From positions 37,516,790 through 37,580,789 of the forward strand of contig CM055314.2 of assembly GCA_029255685.2 (NCBI GenBank): 64,000 nucleotides of DNA. The letters are read 5' to 3'. The translations under genes and the position numbers were made by a program. Positions 22,128-33,769 of this stretch are shown piece by piece. The first letter of the stretch is position 1. Each line of letters begins with the position of its first letter. Below the pieces are notes generated by a model. The model did no database searches and was not told the origin of the DNA. It saw only the letters and a program-made list of their open reading frames with translations. Source of the stretch: Silene conica (Eukaryota; Streptophyta; Magnoliopsida; Caryophyllales; Caryophyllaceae).

Positions 22128-25100
22128 ATGGCTGGTGAAGACCCAATGCCAAGTGCCAAGCTAGCACGTGAATCCTGGCTAAAGGCCTTCATGGACTCCA
22201 TGAATCAGTCTACTAGACTGAGGAATGATGGGTCCAACTTCTCTGACTGGGAGGCAGCACTACGGAATGCTGCCATTGCTGACGGAAAGCTCAAGTTCTT
22301 AACTGAGCCCATTCCGCCACACCCAGGAACTGGAGCTAGAGCCAACGAAATTCGCGCTCATGGCGATTTCGTTATGGAAGCGGGTGCGATAAAGAACGTA
22401 CTCATCTATGCAATGGAATCCAATTTGCAAAGACGCTTCATTACCCATGGTGCAAACAAGATTTTCACCACGCTCACTAACGAATTCTCCAAGGCTCCGA
22501 GAATCGTTTCTTATGAGCATACCTGTCGCTTCTTTGAGGCGAAACTCCAGAAGGGCCAAGCTGTTAGCCCACATATTCTCAACATGATTGAGAATATTGA
22601 GAAACTGGAGTCCCTAAACTGCAAGATCAGTGAGAACATCATCGTTGATCGCATGCTTCATTCACTTCATGATGGGTTCGCCCTCTTTAGGGCCAACTAC
22701 TACATGAACGACATGAAGAAGACTCCCCATGAGCTCCACTCCCTTCTCGTACAGACTGAGAAGGATCTTAAGTTGAGTGGGAGTCTTAAGCAGGATGTTC
22801 TCATGATCTCCAGTAAGGGGAAAGGTAAAGGGAAGGCTAAAGCTCAGGGCGACCTAGCAGTAGGTAAGCCCAGGTTCAAGAAACCAGGATTTGCAAAGAG
22901 TGGGCCAGGTGAGTCGAGCAACTCACAGGGCAAGACAAAGAGCAAGGATACAAGCATGGAATGTCACCATTGCCACAAGACTGGGCATTGGAGGCGCTCC
23001 TGCCCCGTGTATCGCGAGGACATTAAGGCAGGCCGCGTTACCCCTGTTGGTATGTCTTCTTCTTCTTTTATTCACATGATTGAGATTAACCACGCAAGTT
23101 GCGGAACTTGGGTACTTGATACTGGTTGTGGTTCTCATCTATGTAATCATGTGCAGGGCCTCCGAAACCAAGAACCCCTAATCAAGGGTGAGGTGGACCT
23201 GCGTGTCGGGAATGGAGCACGTGTGGCTGCAGTCTCGAAGGGAACATACGTAATCCAGCTTCCAAGTGGATTCGAGTTATTTTTGTATAACTGTTATTAT
23301 GTTCCTAGTTTATCCAAAAACATTATTTCAGTTTCTGCACTTGACAAACTCGGATTTTCATTTGTAATAGAGAATAATAGCTGTATTTTCTCTTTGCACA
23401 ATATGATTTATGGCAAGGCAGTTTCCATGAATGGAATTTATGTTTTAGATCAAACTACCGAGATATTACATGTGAATAATAAAAGAATAAAGGTAGGTGA
23501 CAAAGATCAAACTTACCTATGGCATTGTCGTATGGGACACATAAATGAGAAACGCGTTAAACAGCTCATACAGAATGGAGCTATTTCGCCCTTTGATTTC
23601 GAATCATATGGCACGTGTGAATCATGTCTCATCGGCAAAATGACTCGTATTTCCTTCAAAGGTGTTGGAATGCGCGCTGCCGACCTATTAGGACTCATAC
23701 ATACGGACGTATGTGGCCCTATGTCGATCAACGCACGAGATGGCTATAGGTATTTCATCACTTTCACGGATGATTTAAGTAGATATGGCTATGTCTACTT
23801 AATGAAGCACAAAAGTGAATCCTTTGACAAGTTCAAAGAATACCAGAATCGGGTACAGAACCAGCTGGGTAGAAAGATTAAAACACTACGTTCGGATCGT
23901 GGTGGTGAGTATCTTTCACGCGAGTTTGATCAACACCTAAAAGACTGTGGGATCGTACTACAGTTGACTCCACCTGGAACACCACAATTAAATGGTGTGT
24001 CCGAACGGAGAAATCGAACTTTACTTGATATGGTTCGATCCATGATGAGTCACACCGTTGTGCCTGATTCATTGTGGGGCTATGCTCTTTTGTCAGCCGC
24101 TCTAATTCTTAACCGAAGTCCGTCTAAAGCTGTTGACAAGACTCCATTCGAGTTATGGAAGGGAACGGTCCCTAACTTGTCCTTTATTCGGGTTTGGGGC
24201 TGCGAGGCTTATGTCAAGTGGAGACACGAGGATAAGCTCGGCCCGCGATCGGTCAAGACATACTTTATAGGCTACCCAAAGGGATCGTTTGGTCATTACT
24301 TCTACTCGCCTACCGAACAACGTGTTTTTGTTGCGGCTAGTGCGACGTTCTTAGAGAAAGAATTTCTCGAGAACAAGTCGAGTAATAGAACCTTCGAGTT
24401 ATCGGAGGTTCAAGAACCAACTACCGAGCAACCATTGGAGGAAACAGTACCTCCAACCGAGGCTGCGGTAGATATCCCTGAGGAACCTAGGAGGTCAGGA
24501 AGAGTCTCTATTCCACCGGACAGATACATTGGTATGGTCGAGGAACACGATATAGATGACGTCTTACTCCTAGAGGGTAATGAACCCACAACCTATAAAG
24601 GTGCCATGACCAGTTCTGACTCAAAGCTATGGCTAGAAGCCATGCAATCCGAGATGGACTCCATGTATGAGAACAACGTGTGGGATCTTGTGGACCTACC
24701 TGCAAAGGTACGCCCCCTTCAATGCAAATGGCTTTACAAGATAAAGCATGCCGTGGAAGGACAACAAGATATCCACAAGGCTAGACTAGTTGCTAAAGGT
24801 TTCACTCAAGTGCCAGGCTTGCACTATGATGAGATCTTTGCACCCGTAGTCATGCTACGTTCCATTCGGATTATCTTAGCGATCGCCGCATTTCATGACT
24901 ATGAAATATGGCAAATGGACGTTAAAACCGCCTTCTTAAACGGTTATTTGGAGGAAGAGTTGTACATGGTACAACCCGAGGGTTTTATCGATTCAGCACA
25001 TCCTAAGAAAGTTTGCAAGCTTAAGCGTTCCATCTATGGACTTAAGCAAGCATCGCGGAGTTGGAATCATCGCTTCGACCAAGTGATAAAAGAGAATGGG

Positions 25101-26159
25101 TTCATTCGATCAGTCGAGGAACCATGTCTCTATATCAAGTCGAGTGGGAGCAAGATTGTATTCCTAGTACTGTATGTCGATGACATACTCTTGATTGGGA
25201 ATGACATACCTCTCTTATCTTCGGTTAAAGCATGGTTGAAAAACCACTTCCAGATGAAAGATCTGGGAGAGGCACAAAGAATTTTGGGCATCCGTATCTA
25301 CAGGGATAGATCACGACGGATGTTGTCTCTCAGTCAGGAGTCTTATATAGAGAAGATTCTGGAGAGATTCAGTATGACGAACTCCAAGAAGGGGTTCCTT
25401 CCTATGACTCCTGGGCTTCACTTGAGCAAGACTCAAGAAGCTAAGTCAGTGGAAGAGAAAGAGCGCATGAGTCGGATTCCTTATGCTTCGGCAATAGGAT
25501 CGATCATGTATGCCATGATATGCACACGTCCAGACGTTGCATATGCATTGAGTATGACAAGTCGATTCCAAGCTCATCCAGGTGAACAACACTGGATGGC
25601 CGTGAAAAACATTCTTAAGTACCTACGGAGGACTAAAGATTGGGGATTGACTTTTGGAGGCGACTCGACGCTCTGCGCCACGGGTTACGCAGATGCTAGC
25701 TTCCAAACAGATCGAGATGACTCGAAATCTCAGTCTGGATTTGTCTTTACTCTTAATGGCGCTGCTGTCAGCTGGAAAAGTTCTAAACAGAGTGTTACAG
25801 CAGATTCTACGACTGAGTCCGAGTACTATGCCGCCTCAGAAGCAGCTAAGGAAGCAATATGGATGCGTCAATTCTTACAAGGACTATCAGTAGTGCCTAG
25901 TTCGAATGACCCAATCACCGTCTATTGTGACAATAGCGGTGCCATCTTCCAAGCTAAGGAGCATAAGTCTAGCAGCAAGGCTAGGCATGTACAACGGAAA
26001 GCTCATCTAATCCGGGATTACGTGGAGCAAAAGGAGATTTTTATTGAAAAGATCGCTATGGATGACAACATAGCTGATCCTCTCACAAAAGCATTACCAC
26101 GTGATAAGCATGAAGGGCACATTCATTCCATGGGAATTGGATGTGTTCCTAAGTTGTAG
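22128..26159 (+). CDS. Ty1/copia gag-pol polyprotein, intact
   Basis: 1343 residues, a normal length for a plant copia polyprotein, open from ATG 22128 to TAG 26159. Domains in order: gag (about 10-250); CCHC zinc knuckle CHHCHKTGHWRRSC from residue 279; aspartic protease LDTGCGSH with the Asp at 331; GAG-pre-integrase HCRMGH near 470; integrase catalytic triad D527 (HTDVCGP), D590 (SDRGGEY) and E626 (SERRNRT), giving D-x35-E; reverse transcriptase with DVKTAFLNGYLEEELYM and YVDD at 1016-1019; RNase H with GYADASF, TESEYYA and YCDN. It makes the particle proteins and performs reverse transcription and integration. No frame lesion or missing catalytic residue was seen. Gag resembles the gag-only copia at 41136-42065. 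I did not assign a copia lineage. Confidence 0.96.
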   Translation: MAGEDPMPSAKLARESWLKAFMDSMNQSTRLRNDGSNFSDWEAALRNAAIADGKLKFLTEPIPPHPGTGARANEIRAHGDFVMEAGAIKNVLIYAMESNLQRRFITHGANKIFTTLTNEFSKAPRIVSYEHTCRFFEAKLQKGQAVSPHILNMIENIEKLESLNCKISENIIVDRMLHSLHDGFALFRANYYMNDMKKTPHELHSLLVQTEKDLKLSGSLKQDVLMISSKGKGKGKAKAQGDLAVGKPRFKKPGFAKSGPGESSNSQGKTKSKDTSMECHHCHKTGHWRRSCPVYREDIKAGRVTPVGMSSSSFIHMIEINHASCGTWVLDTGCGSHLCNHVQGLRNQEPLIKGEVDLRVGNGARVAAVSKGTYVIQLPSGFELFLYNCYYVPSLSKNIISVSALDKLGFSFVIENNSCIFSLHNMIYGKAVSMNGIYVLDQTTEILHVNNKRIKVGDKDQTYLWHCRMGHINEKRVKQLIQNGAISPFDFESYGTCESCLIGKMTRISFKGVGMRAADLLGLIHTDVCGPMSINARDGYRYFITFTDDLSRYGYVYLMKHKSESFDKFKEYQNRVQNQLGRKIKTLRSDRGGEYLSREFDQHLKDCGIVLQLTPPGTPQLNGVSERRNRTLLDMVRSMMSHTVVPDSLWGYALLSAALILNRSPSKAVDKTPFELWKGTVPNLSFIRVWGCEAYVKWRHEDKLGPRSVKTYFIGYPKGSFGHYFYSPTEQRVFVAASATFLEKEFLENKSSNRTFELSEVQEPTTEQPLEETVPPTEAAVDIPEEPRRSGRVSIPPDRYIGMVEEHDIDDVLLLEGNEPTTYKGAMTSSDSKLWLEAMQSEMDSMYENNVWDLVDLPAKVRPLQCKWLYKIKHAVEGQQDIHKARLVAKGFTQVPGLHYDEIFAPVVMLRSIRIILAIAAFHDYEIWQMDVKTAFLNGYLEEELYMVQPEGFIDSAHPKKVCKLKRSIYGLKQASRSWNHRFDQVIKENGFIRSVEEPCLYIKSSGSKIVFLVLYVDDILLIGNDIPLLSSVKAWLKNHFQMKDLGEAQRILGIRIYRDRSRRMLSLSQESYIEKILERFSMTNSKKGFLPMTPGLHLSKTQEAKSVEEKERMSRIPYASAIGSIMYAMICTRPDVAYALSMTSRFQAHPGEQHWMAVKNILKYLRRTKDWGLTFGGDSTLCATGYADASFQTDRDDSKSQSGFVFTLNGAAVSWKSSKQSVTADSTTESEYYAASEAAKEAIWMRQFLQGLSVVPSSNDPITVYCDNSGAIFQAKEHKSSSKARHVQRKAHLIRDYVEQKEIFIEKIAMDDNIADPLTKALPRDKHEGHIHSMGIGCVPKL

Positions 26160-27021
26160 TACTCTTTTATGAATTCATGTAATAATTCATTTTCTCGTGT
26201 ACTCTATTCAACCTTATTGTTATGATATAAAATGTTTTGTTTTTCATGTGGAATTGTACGCCAATTTTGAACACCACAAAGTGAACTGATTAACATTACA
26301 TCGTTTTGGTCCTTGATTACCCACTTGAGCTGATAACTCAGGTAATCATTTTGTGACGTTGGTTGATGGTGGGTTCAACGAACCATAAGTCACGTGGATG
26401 ACTGACCAATCACAAAGGCGAGTTATACGGATATCTCGTAGGACACCCCGTGACAACGTTATGGAGTCCTAAATGTTTTATAACATTGGGTGCCAGGTCG
26501 TGGATAGGACCTCCATAGTGTTCCTTAGAGTCGAGTCTTTTGACTTTCAACTGCTTCCTGAGATTAAGACAGATTTTGGGTAACTTTGGTTTCTTTCCCA
26601 CGGTCACCGTAACAGGGGCTAAGAGGATTTTTTCTGGGTTATTTCATGCTGGGCGATATCGGCAGGATTCAAGTTGAGGGAAATATCCAAACCCTTATCA
26701 GGATTTTATCATTTCTCAGGGCCACTCGAGGAGTAGTAACTGAAATGCATGGCCATGCTCGAATACAGATTCGTTTTATCAGTTAAGTTACTCTCTAGTC
26801 GGGGAAACCACTCTTGATACAGATCGCTTGTGAGATACGACCTTTGCGAATGCGGATTTGCAAATTGTCTTACATTGAGTGGGAGAAATTTTAAAAGGAT
26901 ATGAGATTCGGTTATCGCACCTACACTTGTACGGACAAGTGGGAGTTTGTTGGAGATTGTGTCCTCCACATGTAGTGTGATAACGTCATTGAACATACCC
27001 TTGTACGGACAAGTGGGAGAT
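26160..27021 (+). other. Copia 1 3' untranslated region with two purine tracts
   Basis: No gene. Two copies of GACAAGTGGGAG lie at about 26934 and 27008. The first is followed by TGTTGGAGATTGTG, which looks like another copia LTR start; the second is the working tract before the real LTR at 27022. Confidence 0.8.
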
Positions 27022-28018
27022 TGTTGAGGCTGGTGTCCTTGACAATTAAGTACAATGACTTATTAAATCTCTTTAAGGATCACAAGGGCATACTTCTGTA
27101 TTATTACCAGTTGATCCACGTTTATCAATAACGGTTGGCTTGCTAGATAAGTTTGACGTTATTGTCATACGGATGGCGGTGGTCAACTGGTCCCTATACG
27201 TCACACCTATAGGACACGTTTGAGAGATGTGAAGGTATGAAAATACAGTCACATTTTGCCGGATATGACTAAACGGTTAGTCAGAGGTATTGACTATTAA
27301 ATTAGTCAATAAGATGTTGAGAATTATTATTTAATACGGATTAAATAATTTTAGCTAATACGGATTACAAGATTAATTCGTAAATTAAATATAAACGGTT
27401 ATATTTAATTAAATATTGTATTCGCGTATTAATATAAACAGTTATATTAATTTGGGTAATTATACAATATCGTATTTTGTCAGACCATTATTAATATATC
27501 GACTATATTAATATCTGATAACATGTTACGATTTATAAATAAAACCCGCGAACAACTTAAAGCTAAATGGGTCGAATCACGAATTAGAATAAGGTAAGAG
27601 TGGAAAGCCCACTCCTACCATATCTCCAATTCGGCCGGCCATGAGTAGTATATAAGGAGAGTCCTTCTCCTTATATCGACTACTCTTGGTGCACTGTTTA
27701 ATTATCTGAAAAGAAAATTAGGGTTTTGAGACATTCTTTTCTCAAATACCTCAGATCTCACATCTAAACTCAAATAGCTCTCCCTATATTGCAAGGCAAT
27801 TGGAGAGGATTTCTAGCACACGCGGCCACGTCTCAGACTAAGTCTTGGGTGCAAGTTATAGGAGGGAATTTGCATTAATTCCTGTTCTTAGGCCTTTTGC
27901 GCGAGGACTAAAGGTTGTACTTCTTTTCTCTTGTTTTTAAACTTATGACAATATTCACAATTGCATATTTCATTATAATCCTGCAAATTTAGGGTGAATA
28001 CGCGTTTTATTCCCCACA
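27022..28018 (+). repeat. Copia 1 3' LTR
   Basis: Starts TGTTGAGGCTGG and ends TTATTCCCCACA. It is essentially identical to the 5' LTR. Confidence 0.95.
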
Positions 28019-28023
28019 CGGAC

Positions 28024-31000
28024 CGGATGTCGTGCCCGTTGATAATTGTCTGTACTATTCTATGTGTGTATACACTTCTTATTTGTATGCCTTATACTTT
28101 GCAAGAGTTTACTGATAGGCATACTAGGCAAATGTGATCGGAATTTGAGATTTATGATTTTATTATTGTACTAATTGCTTTAGGAATCCATGTTTAGTAA
28201 TATGCAGAATGTGTGTTCTAACCTATGAAAGTATATAGTCATGAGTTGCGTATATCGTATTTAAAATTTTATGTCTGTTATATACATTTAAATTCGTTAT
28301 GAAGTTTGTCATCAATAGGGGATACGTAGTAGTCCCTAGGTTATATTTCCGTATTTTGATACCCTGTATAACTATCAAGTTATTTAATTGATTTTATTTT
28401 CAGTTTCGAAACCTTTACCGTATTTTGATGCCAACTACAATTGAAATGAGGAATGAATGTTAACATGGTACAGAGTGATGTCTATGTTTCAAATGCTTGT
28501 CAATGTGTTTGGATAAGAAGGGTTGAGTGTGAATGTAGTAATGTGTAGTTGCAAAGGGACCAAAATTTCAATAATTTTCAGAATGTTGTCTGGTTTGTAC
28601 GGGCTGTCACTTTATACGTGTTTCATAATTGAGGATGAAAATTTTATGAATGATAACCTTCTGAGTTGGGTTTACAATGCTTTTGTTTTATGTTGACATG
28701 AGTTATATCTTTGGGAGAAATAAATCTTTTAGTTGACAGTAGTCAGATTGTTACTGCAGAGTCCCGTTTTGACGTATCTTATTGTAAACGAAAACATTTA
28801 AAGCTTGGTTATTGCTTGTGCATAGTTTCAGCCCTACTGTTCAGAATGTTCGTTCACGTTTTCAAAATAATACGCCATGTAAAATTTTAGCGAGTCGTTA
28901 TTCAATTGTGATTTTGGAAGTTGCCTAAAATTTTGTTGAAATGCTGTAAAGTTATTGTTCAAACCGTTGGAGTTGTAGATATTGTATTAACCAATTTTCC
29001 TTGAAGTATGCATTTGATACTTTTCCTCTGTTAGCTAATTCTTTATATTTCTAAAAGACTATAATTGCTCGCCCGTTAGCTAAGCTGTTATTAAATTACG
29101 ATTTTTGTAAGTTGTTGCATAACGTTTAATTGGTGAAGTCGTGAGGTATATAAGCTTCGTATAAAAGTTTAATCAAATGTGAATCTTGTTGATGTTCTTT
29201 CGTATATTGATGGTTATCTCTGTCTAGTGCCCTATGTTTATCATCTTTATAATCTTTCAAGTAAATGAGTATGCTATAAAGTGAATTGCGAATTGCTGTA
29301 TTTAAAATCTGATCGCGATATGTGGAATTAATAATTGTTTGATATATGATTTATGGAAGTACTAGTCTGGTGAATTTGTTTACTATTATGGTTAAATTTA
29401 TTTATTTTATTTTTTTTATTCAGGAACTACATGAACAATGTTTTAGTAAAGAAAGGTCAGAAGGTCTCCGTGTAGTCTTGTTTTGGTCTATAACTTGTAA
29501 AATTGTCTTTGTCTCGTGTTTATAAATCGTCACCAACTATTTTTTTTTAATGCTTCAAATATTTCCAAATATTTCTTTTCAAGGTGACAAACAAGGAAAA
29601 GCTTGATGTTTGATAATTATGATGATTGTTTGCAAATGACAATCCTGTAGCTATCTGTAGATGAAAACCAGCTTGAATGTTTAATTGCTGCGCGTCGTAT
29701 AAATTTTTTATTGTGCAAATCATATATAATAATAGCTCCATGATAAATGATGTAATATGAGTGGACGGGAAATGTACCTAAGTGGAATATACTAACTAAT
29801 TGATATCTGGGAATGTTAAACGATCTTGCGAAGTCTATGAGTTATGTATGTCTTGTGACGCATGCCCATGTTCCATGTTTATTTACGTAAAATAATTTTG
29901 CGCTATGTCTTTTCCTAAATATGGTTTTGCTTCAAAAATATGTTTATGAACATGAAACGTTCTAAGTTGTCAATTATGAACTATGCGTTTTCTTGATTAT
30001 TTATGTAGTTGTAGATATTAGCTTACGTTGAAATTTCATAGGTACGTAAGTGTTATCTATTCCGAATCTGTTTTACTGCGTAACACGATCCTACCGACCC
30101 TAATACTTTATTGTTGTCCAAAGTTATATGTTATATGATAATTGATATGAGCCTCTGTTGAGTACCGATCTGAGTTGAATATTAGTAATAGTCCTTTTAT
30201 TATGATAGTTAAAATTTTCTATTGATGTGATAATTCTTTTGTTTGTGAGATGGAAAACTTTTAGTAATTGGTTGGTCTGAGTTATGTACAAGTTCTTGTT
30301 TTATGGCATACACGTTCTTGTTTTGTGAATAGTGGAATGCTGAGTATACATACAATTATGTTAAGGAACTTGAAAGGTAAATACTGATGAGTTTGAGTTG
30401 CCCGTGAGTCTAGAACAGAGGCCATGATTGATTTGTATTGAGATTGGGATTGCAGTTTAGTATTTTATCGAGTTATCGTACCCTTTGACCTTGACTCGTG
30501 GGTGAGTAGCTCAGAGATTTACTCTCTAAGTGTTGAACAGTTCCTTTCATGGAATATCTGACGATATTGAAGATTGAAATGGAGATGAGAATTGGGTACT
30601 GGTAATGGGTTATGAGTTATTTGGCCGTTGTGCCATATTGCGTTTGGTCCAGTGTGACCATGGTTATTAAGTTACTTTTCTTTTCTGAATTGAAATCGAT
30701 ATTGAGGAGGAAGCAGTGATTTGCGGTTTTAGCTCACCAGTTCACTCACCCCTTGTCTCTGGTCTTAGGTTCGACGATGATAATACAGTACTTGGCTACT
30801 TGGTGAAAGGTTTTATGGGATAGAGTCATGGGAAAGACTAGGTAATGTGCTGGAATTCTTATAATGGGTTACGGGGACGTAACCATGTTTTAAGGAGGAC
30901 AGGATTGTAAAATCTTTTGATTTATGTTATGACATGGCTAGGTGGCACGTCGTGATTGTTTGTATACAGTTGATAACCATGTTACTCCTGTTATGCTTTT

Positions 31001-31223
31001 ACTGGGGATCTTTAAGTGTCATGTGTTGATGTGGTATGTTAAACTTTGGGGACAAAGTTTTCTTAACGAGGGTAGAATGTAATATTTCGTGTTCTAGAGT
31101 ATTTCTATTAGTATTTGATGCTACGTGGTGTCACATTCTGTATTCGTGGTGTGCCTAGTGACCAGTCTGTTGACCTTGGGGATAGCGAACTTCGGGACGA
31201 AGTTCATTTTAAGGAGGGAAGAC
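28024..31223 (+). other. Internal region of the large element, 3' part
   Basis: About 3.2 kb with no supported gene; only short ORFs. It matches 61990-63978 of the related element in scattered blocks, so it is conserved non-coding sequence. The last 360 bases hold three hairpin/purine-tract modules. Confidence 0.8.
30867..31223 (+). promoter_or_regulatory. Three hairpin, purine-tract, TGTAA modules before the 3' LTR
   Basis: Hairpin 1 GGTTACGGGGACGTAACC at 30867-30884, then a TTTTAAGGAGG tract and TGTAA at 30906. Hairpin 2 AAACTTTGGGGACAAAGTTT at 31041-31060, then a purine-rich tract and TGTAAT at 31078. Hairpin 3 GAACTTCGGGACGAAGTTC at 31187-31205, then TTTTAAGGAGGGAAGAC and the real LTR start at 31224. 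Only the third is in the position of a working polypurine tract. Confidence 0.85.
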
Positions 31224-32516
31224 TGTAATACCCCGTACTTTTATTATATTGTATTTTAATATTTAATATTTATGTTGACGTGTAGGTAGTGACTTGAACG
31301 TTTGTACTCAATAGTTAATTTATCAAACGAGTGCTTTAGAGTTTATATGCTTGTTAAGAGGCCGGGTCTACGAACTAATAATAAGACCGTGTTTAAGTTA
31401 TGTAAATTGGGCCTTGGAATGCGTGCAGGCCTTAAGGCCCATTCTCGATATCAGTCACTAATCACAAACACCATCATAACCCTCATTCATGTCGCTCTAT
31501 CTAATCCTTTTCAAAACCCTAAATTAGACCTATCCACAACCACGTTTCTAGCAGTTGTCATAGCCGACACATTGAGGTTCAAGAAGAAGGGGCTTCACGG
31601 TGGTCAAGGGTGGTCCACGGTGGTTCGATCACACCAGGAAGGGGGTACAGTCACCACTTCTCTGTTTTCGCATGATTTATTTGTCTTTTAAATCGTGGAT
31701 TTCAAACGTGTAAGCATGCTTATGATTCTGATTATTTATGCGATCGTGATCTATGTTGTCTAGTAGTTATGTCTGGACCGGGTTAGTGGCGTCTTTGACC
31801 ACTAATGGCCGTCGAAGCCAGCACCTTATCACGGTGTCAGGTTGTTTTTCTTAGCTTTGTCAAAACAGGTTTTTTTAAGGTGTGATGTTCATAGGAGTTC
31901 GATGGTTTTCTTTCTAGTCTCGATGTTTTGGGCTGTTAGGGCATCTTTAGTGGTGGCTTTCAGGGTGTTTACCTGGTGGTTTCCACGGTGGTTAGGAGGT
32001 GTGTCGTGTATGGGTTAAAGCGGGTTGTCGCGTGAAAACAAAGGGTCGGGAAGTGTGGTAGCTGGGTTTTGTAATGATGTTTGGGGGTGGTTGTGGTGGT
32101 GTCGACGGCGGCTTTTGGCTTTCCAGGAACCACCACGACACAGGGGTGAGCCTGGGGGTGTCGCTGGCGTAGGTGGTGGTTGGTTTTGGAGCCGGCAGTG
32201 GTGTTTAGTGGGGGGGTGTTAACACGGGTCTATCAGGGTTCTGGGGGTTGCTGTTTATCAGGGGGTTTTTGGGGCTGTGTCGATGGACGCTATGGTGGAG
32301 TCTAGGGTGGTGGTAGGTATCGGTTGGTATACTATAGTCCAGGGATCGTGGTCACGAGGGTGTGGTGGTGGTTAAGGCGGCTGAAGAGTGTCGAAGTGGG
32401 GCTGGAAAGTAGGTTGGTCAGGGGTTCGGTTTCGATTTTGGTTTCGGGGCTGTCGAAGTAGCGCTGGGTAGTGTAGGCTTTATGATGTGTGATACGTTGG
32501 TGTTGATATCATTGTT

Positions 32517-32542
32517 AATATTATTATTATGTTATTAGTATA

Positions 32543-32616
<74 letters not shown>
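32517..32616. repeat. (TTA)n microsatellite, 3' LTR
   Basis: Counterpart of the run at 17517-17620. Confidence 0.95.
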
Positions 32617-32625
<9 letters not shown>

Positions 32626-33204
32626 GATTGTTTTACTATTATTATGTTATCATGGTTAATAATGTTTATATTAATAGCATTATATAAGTGGTGTTGAGGA
32701 TTATGTGGGCATCATTAGTATTATTATTAATATTTGTACTACTTGTTTTATTTATTATAATTGTATGATGATAATTGTACTAGTAATGAATATTATAAGT
32801 CGTATTAATTATGTTATTGTTATTATGTCATTTGGATAGTATGAAGTATTACTTTGAGCGATATTACTATTTTGGACAAGGTTGCTATTTCGGGAAAGTT
32901 CCTATTTTAGGAAACTTTCCACTTTTAGAAAGTTACTATGTTTAGTGGTATTACGATGCTAATATAAAGGTTAAGTGAAGGATTAGTAATCGTTAAGTAA
33001 TATATGTTTAGGTGATGGTTTCCGCGTGGAATAATCCTGGCAGCTGTTCGGTTGTCTTTCTGCAATTCGAGGTAGGGGAAATACGGTGCATATTATAATG
33101 ATTACTCTGTTGTTATTTGATGATAACCATGATTGTTTTATATTAATACTTGATTGGTATATTATGATATTTGATTATATATTCTGTGATACGATATGAG
33201 GTGA

Positions 33205-33340
33205 GGAGATAAAGGGTCTGTGATTGGTGCGGAGATAAAGGGTCTGTGATTGGTGCGGAGATAAAGGGTCTGTGATTGGTGCGGAGATAAAGGGTCTTGT
33301 GATTGGTGCGGAGATAAAGGGTCTTGTGATTGGTGTGGAG
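33205..33340. repeat. 26-bp minisatellite, five units, 3' LTR
   Basis: Same unit as at 18212; counterpart array. Confidence 0.95.
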
Positions 33341-33769
33341 AATTATGGGACTTGTGATTCAGAGTGGAGGAGTTCGACTTTCTATTTATAGTAATGTGGT
33401 TTGTTTACAGTTTTTCTCTACTCAACCTCGTGGTTGACCCTATGTATTCGTGATCACCTGTGATGAACCAATTATTGGGGAGCAGATTGACAGGTGTTGA
33501 GACTATGGGAGCTAGGGGAAGAGAGAAGCTTGGATCCGGACCTGCTTAGAGTCTAGATCACCATAGTTGTTACTTATGAGTTGTACTTTTGTTTTATCAA
33601 GACAGTTTGTTTTAATTCAGTTGTATAAACATGTTCTTTGAGATAACTTATCAATTTAAAGTACTATTTATCTTCCTTTGTATCTACTGTCTCGGGAAAC
33701 CGAGATGATAACATCCTTATTTATCTAGGGAGTCCTAGTACAGGCCCTTAAATAAATGGGGGTGTTACA

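Larger units (their letters stand above)
19384..28018 (+). mobile_element. Young, apparently complete Ty1/copia element (copia 1)
   Basis: LTRs 19384-20380 and 27022-28018 are both 997 bp. By eye they differ at one site only (TGTTGGGG versus TGTTGAGG at the start). Target duplication CGGAC at 19379-19383 and 28019-28023. Primer site TGGTATCAGAGC at 20383, one intact 1343-codon gag-pol ORF, and a purine tract GACAAGTGGGAGAT just before the 3' LTR. It lies inside the large non-coding element and so is younger. All parts needed for autonomous movement are present in order, making it the best candidate for a recently active element in the window. Confidence 0.96.
16217..33769 (+). mobile_element. 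Large non-coding LTR retrotransposon (LARD-like), TGTAATACCCC family
   Basis: 5' LTR 16217-18776 (2560 bp), 3' LTR 31224-33769 (2546 bp), 5-bp target duplication TCAAG at 16212-16216 and 33770-33774. The primer site TGGTATCAGAGC (18780) fits an initiator-Met tRNA, and the purine tract precedes 31224. With the nested copia removed (19384-28018 plus one CGGAC), the internal region is about 3.8 kb and has no gag or pol ORF; hence non-autonomous. Roughly 18 substitutions are visible in the first 1.35 kb of LTR alignment (about 1.3%), so it is older than the copia inside it. Superfamily is inferred as Ty3/gypsy from the LTR start and the GGGACGAAG hairpin before the purine tract; no coding sequence confirms it. 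Confidence 0.92.
31224..33769 (+). repeat. 3' LTR of the large non-coding element
   Basis: Starts TGTAATACCCCGTACTTT and ends AAATGGGGGTGTTACA, followed by the target duplication TCAAG. It carries the same trinucleotide run (32517-32616) and 26-bp array (33205-33340) as the 5' LTR. The 129-codon ORF at 31302-31691 is the slightly longer twin of the one at 16295. Confidence 0.95.
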
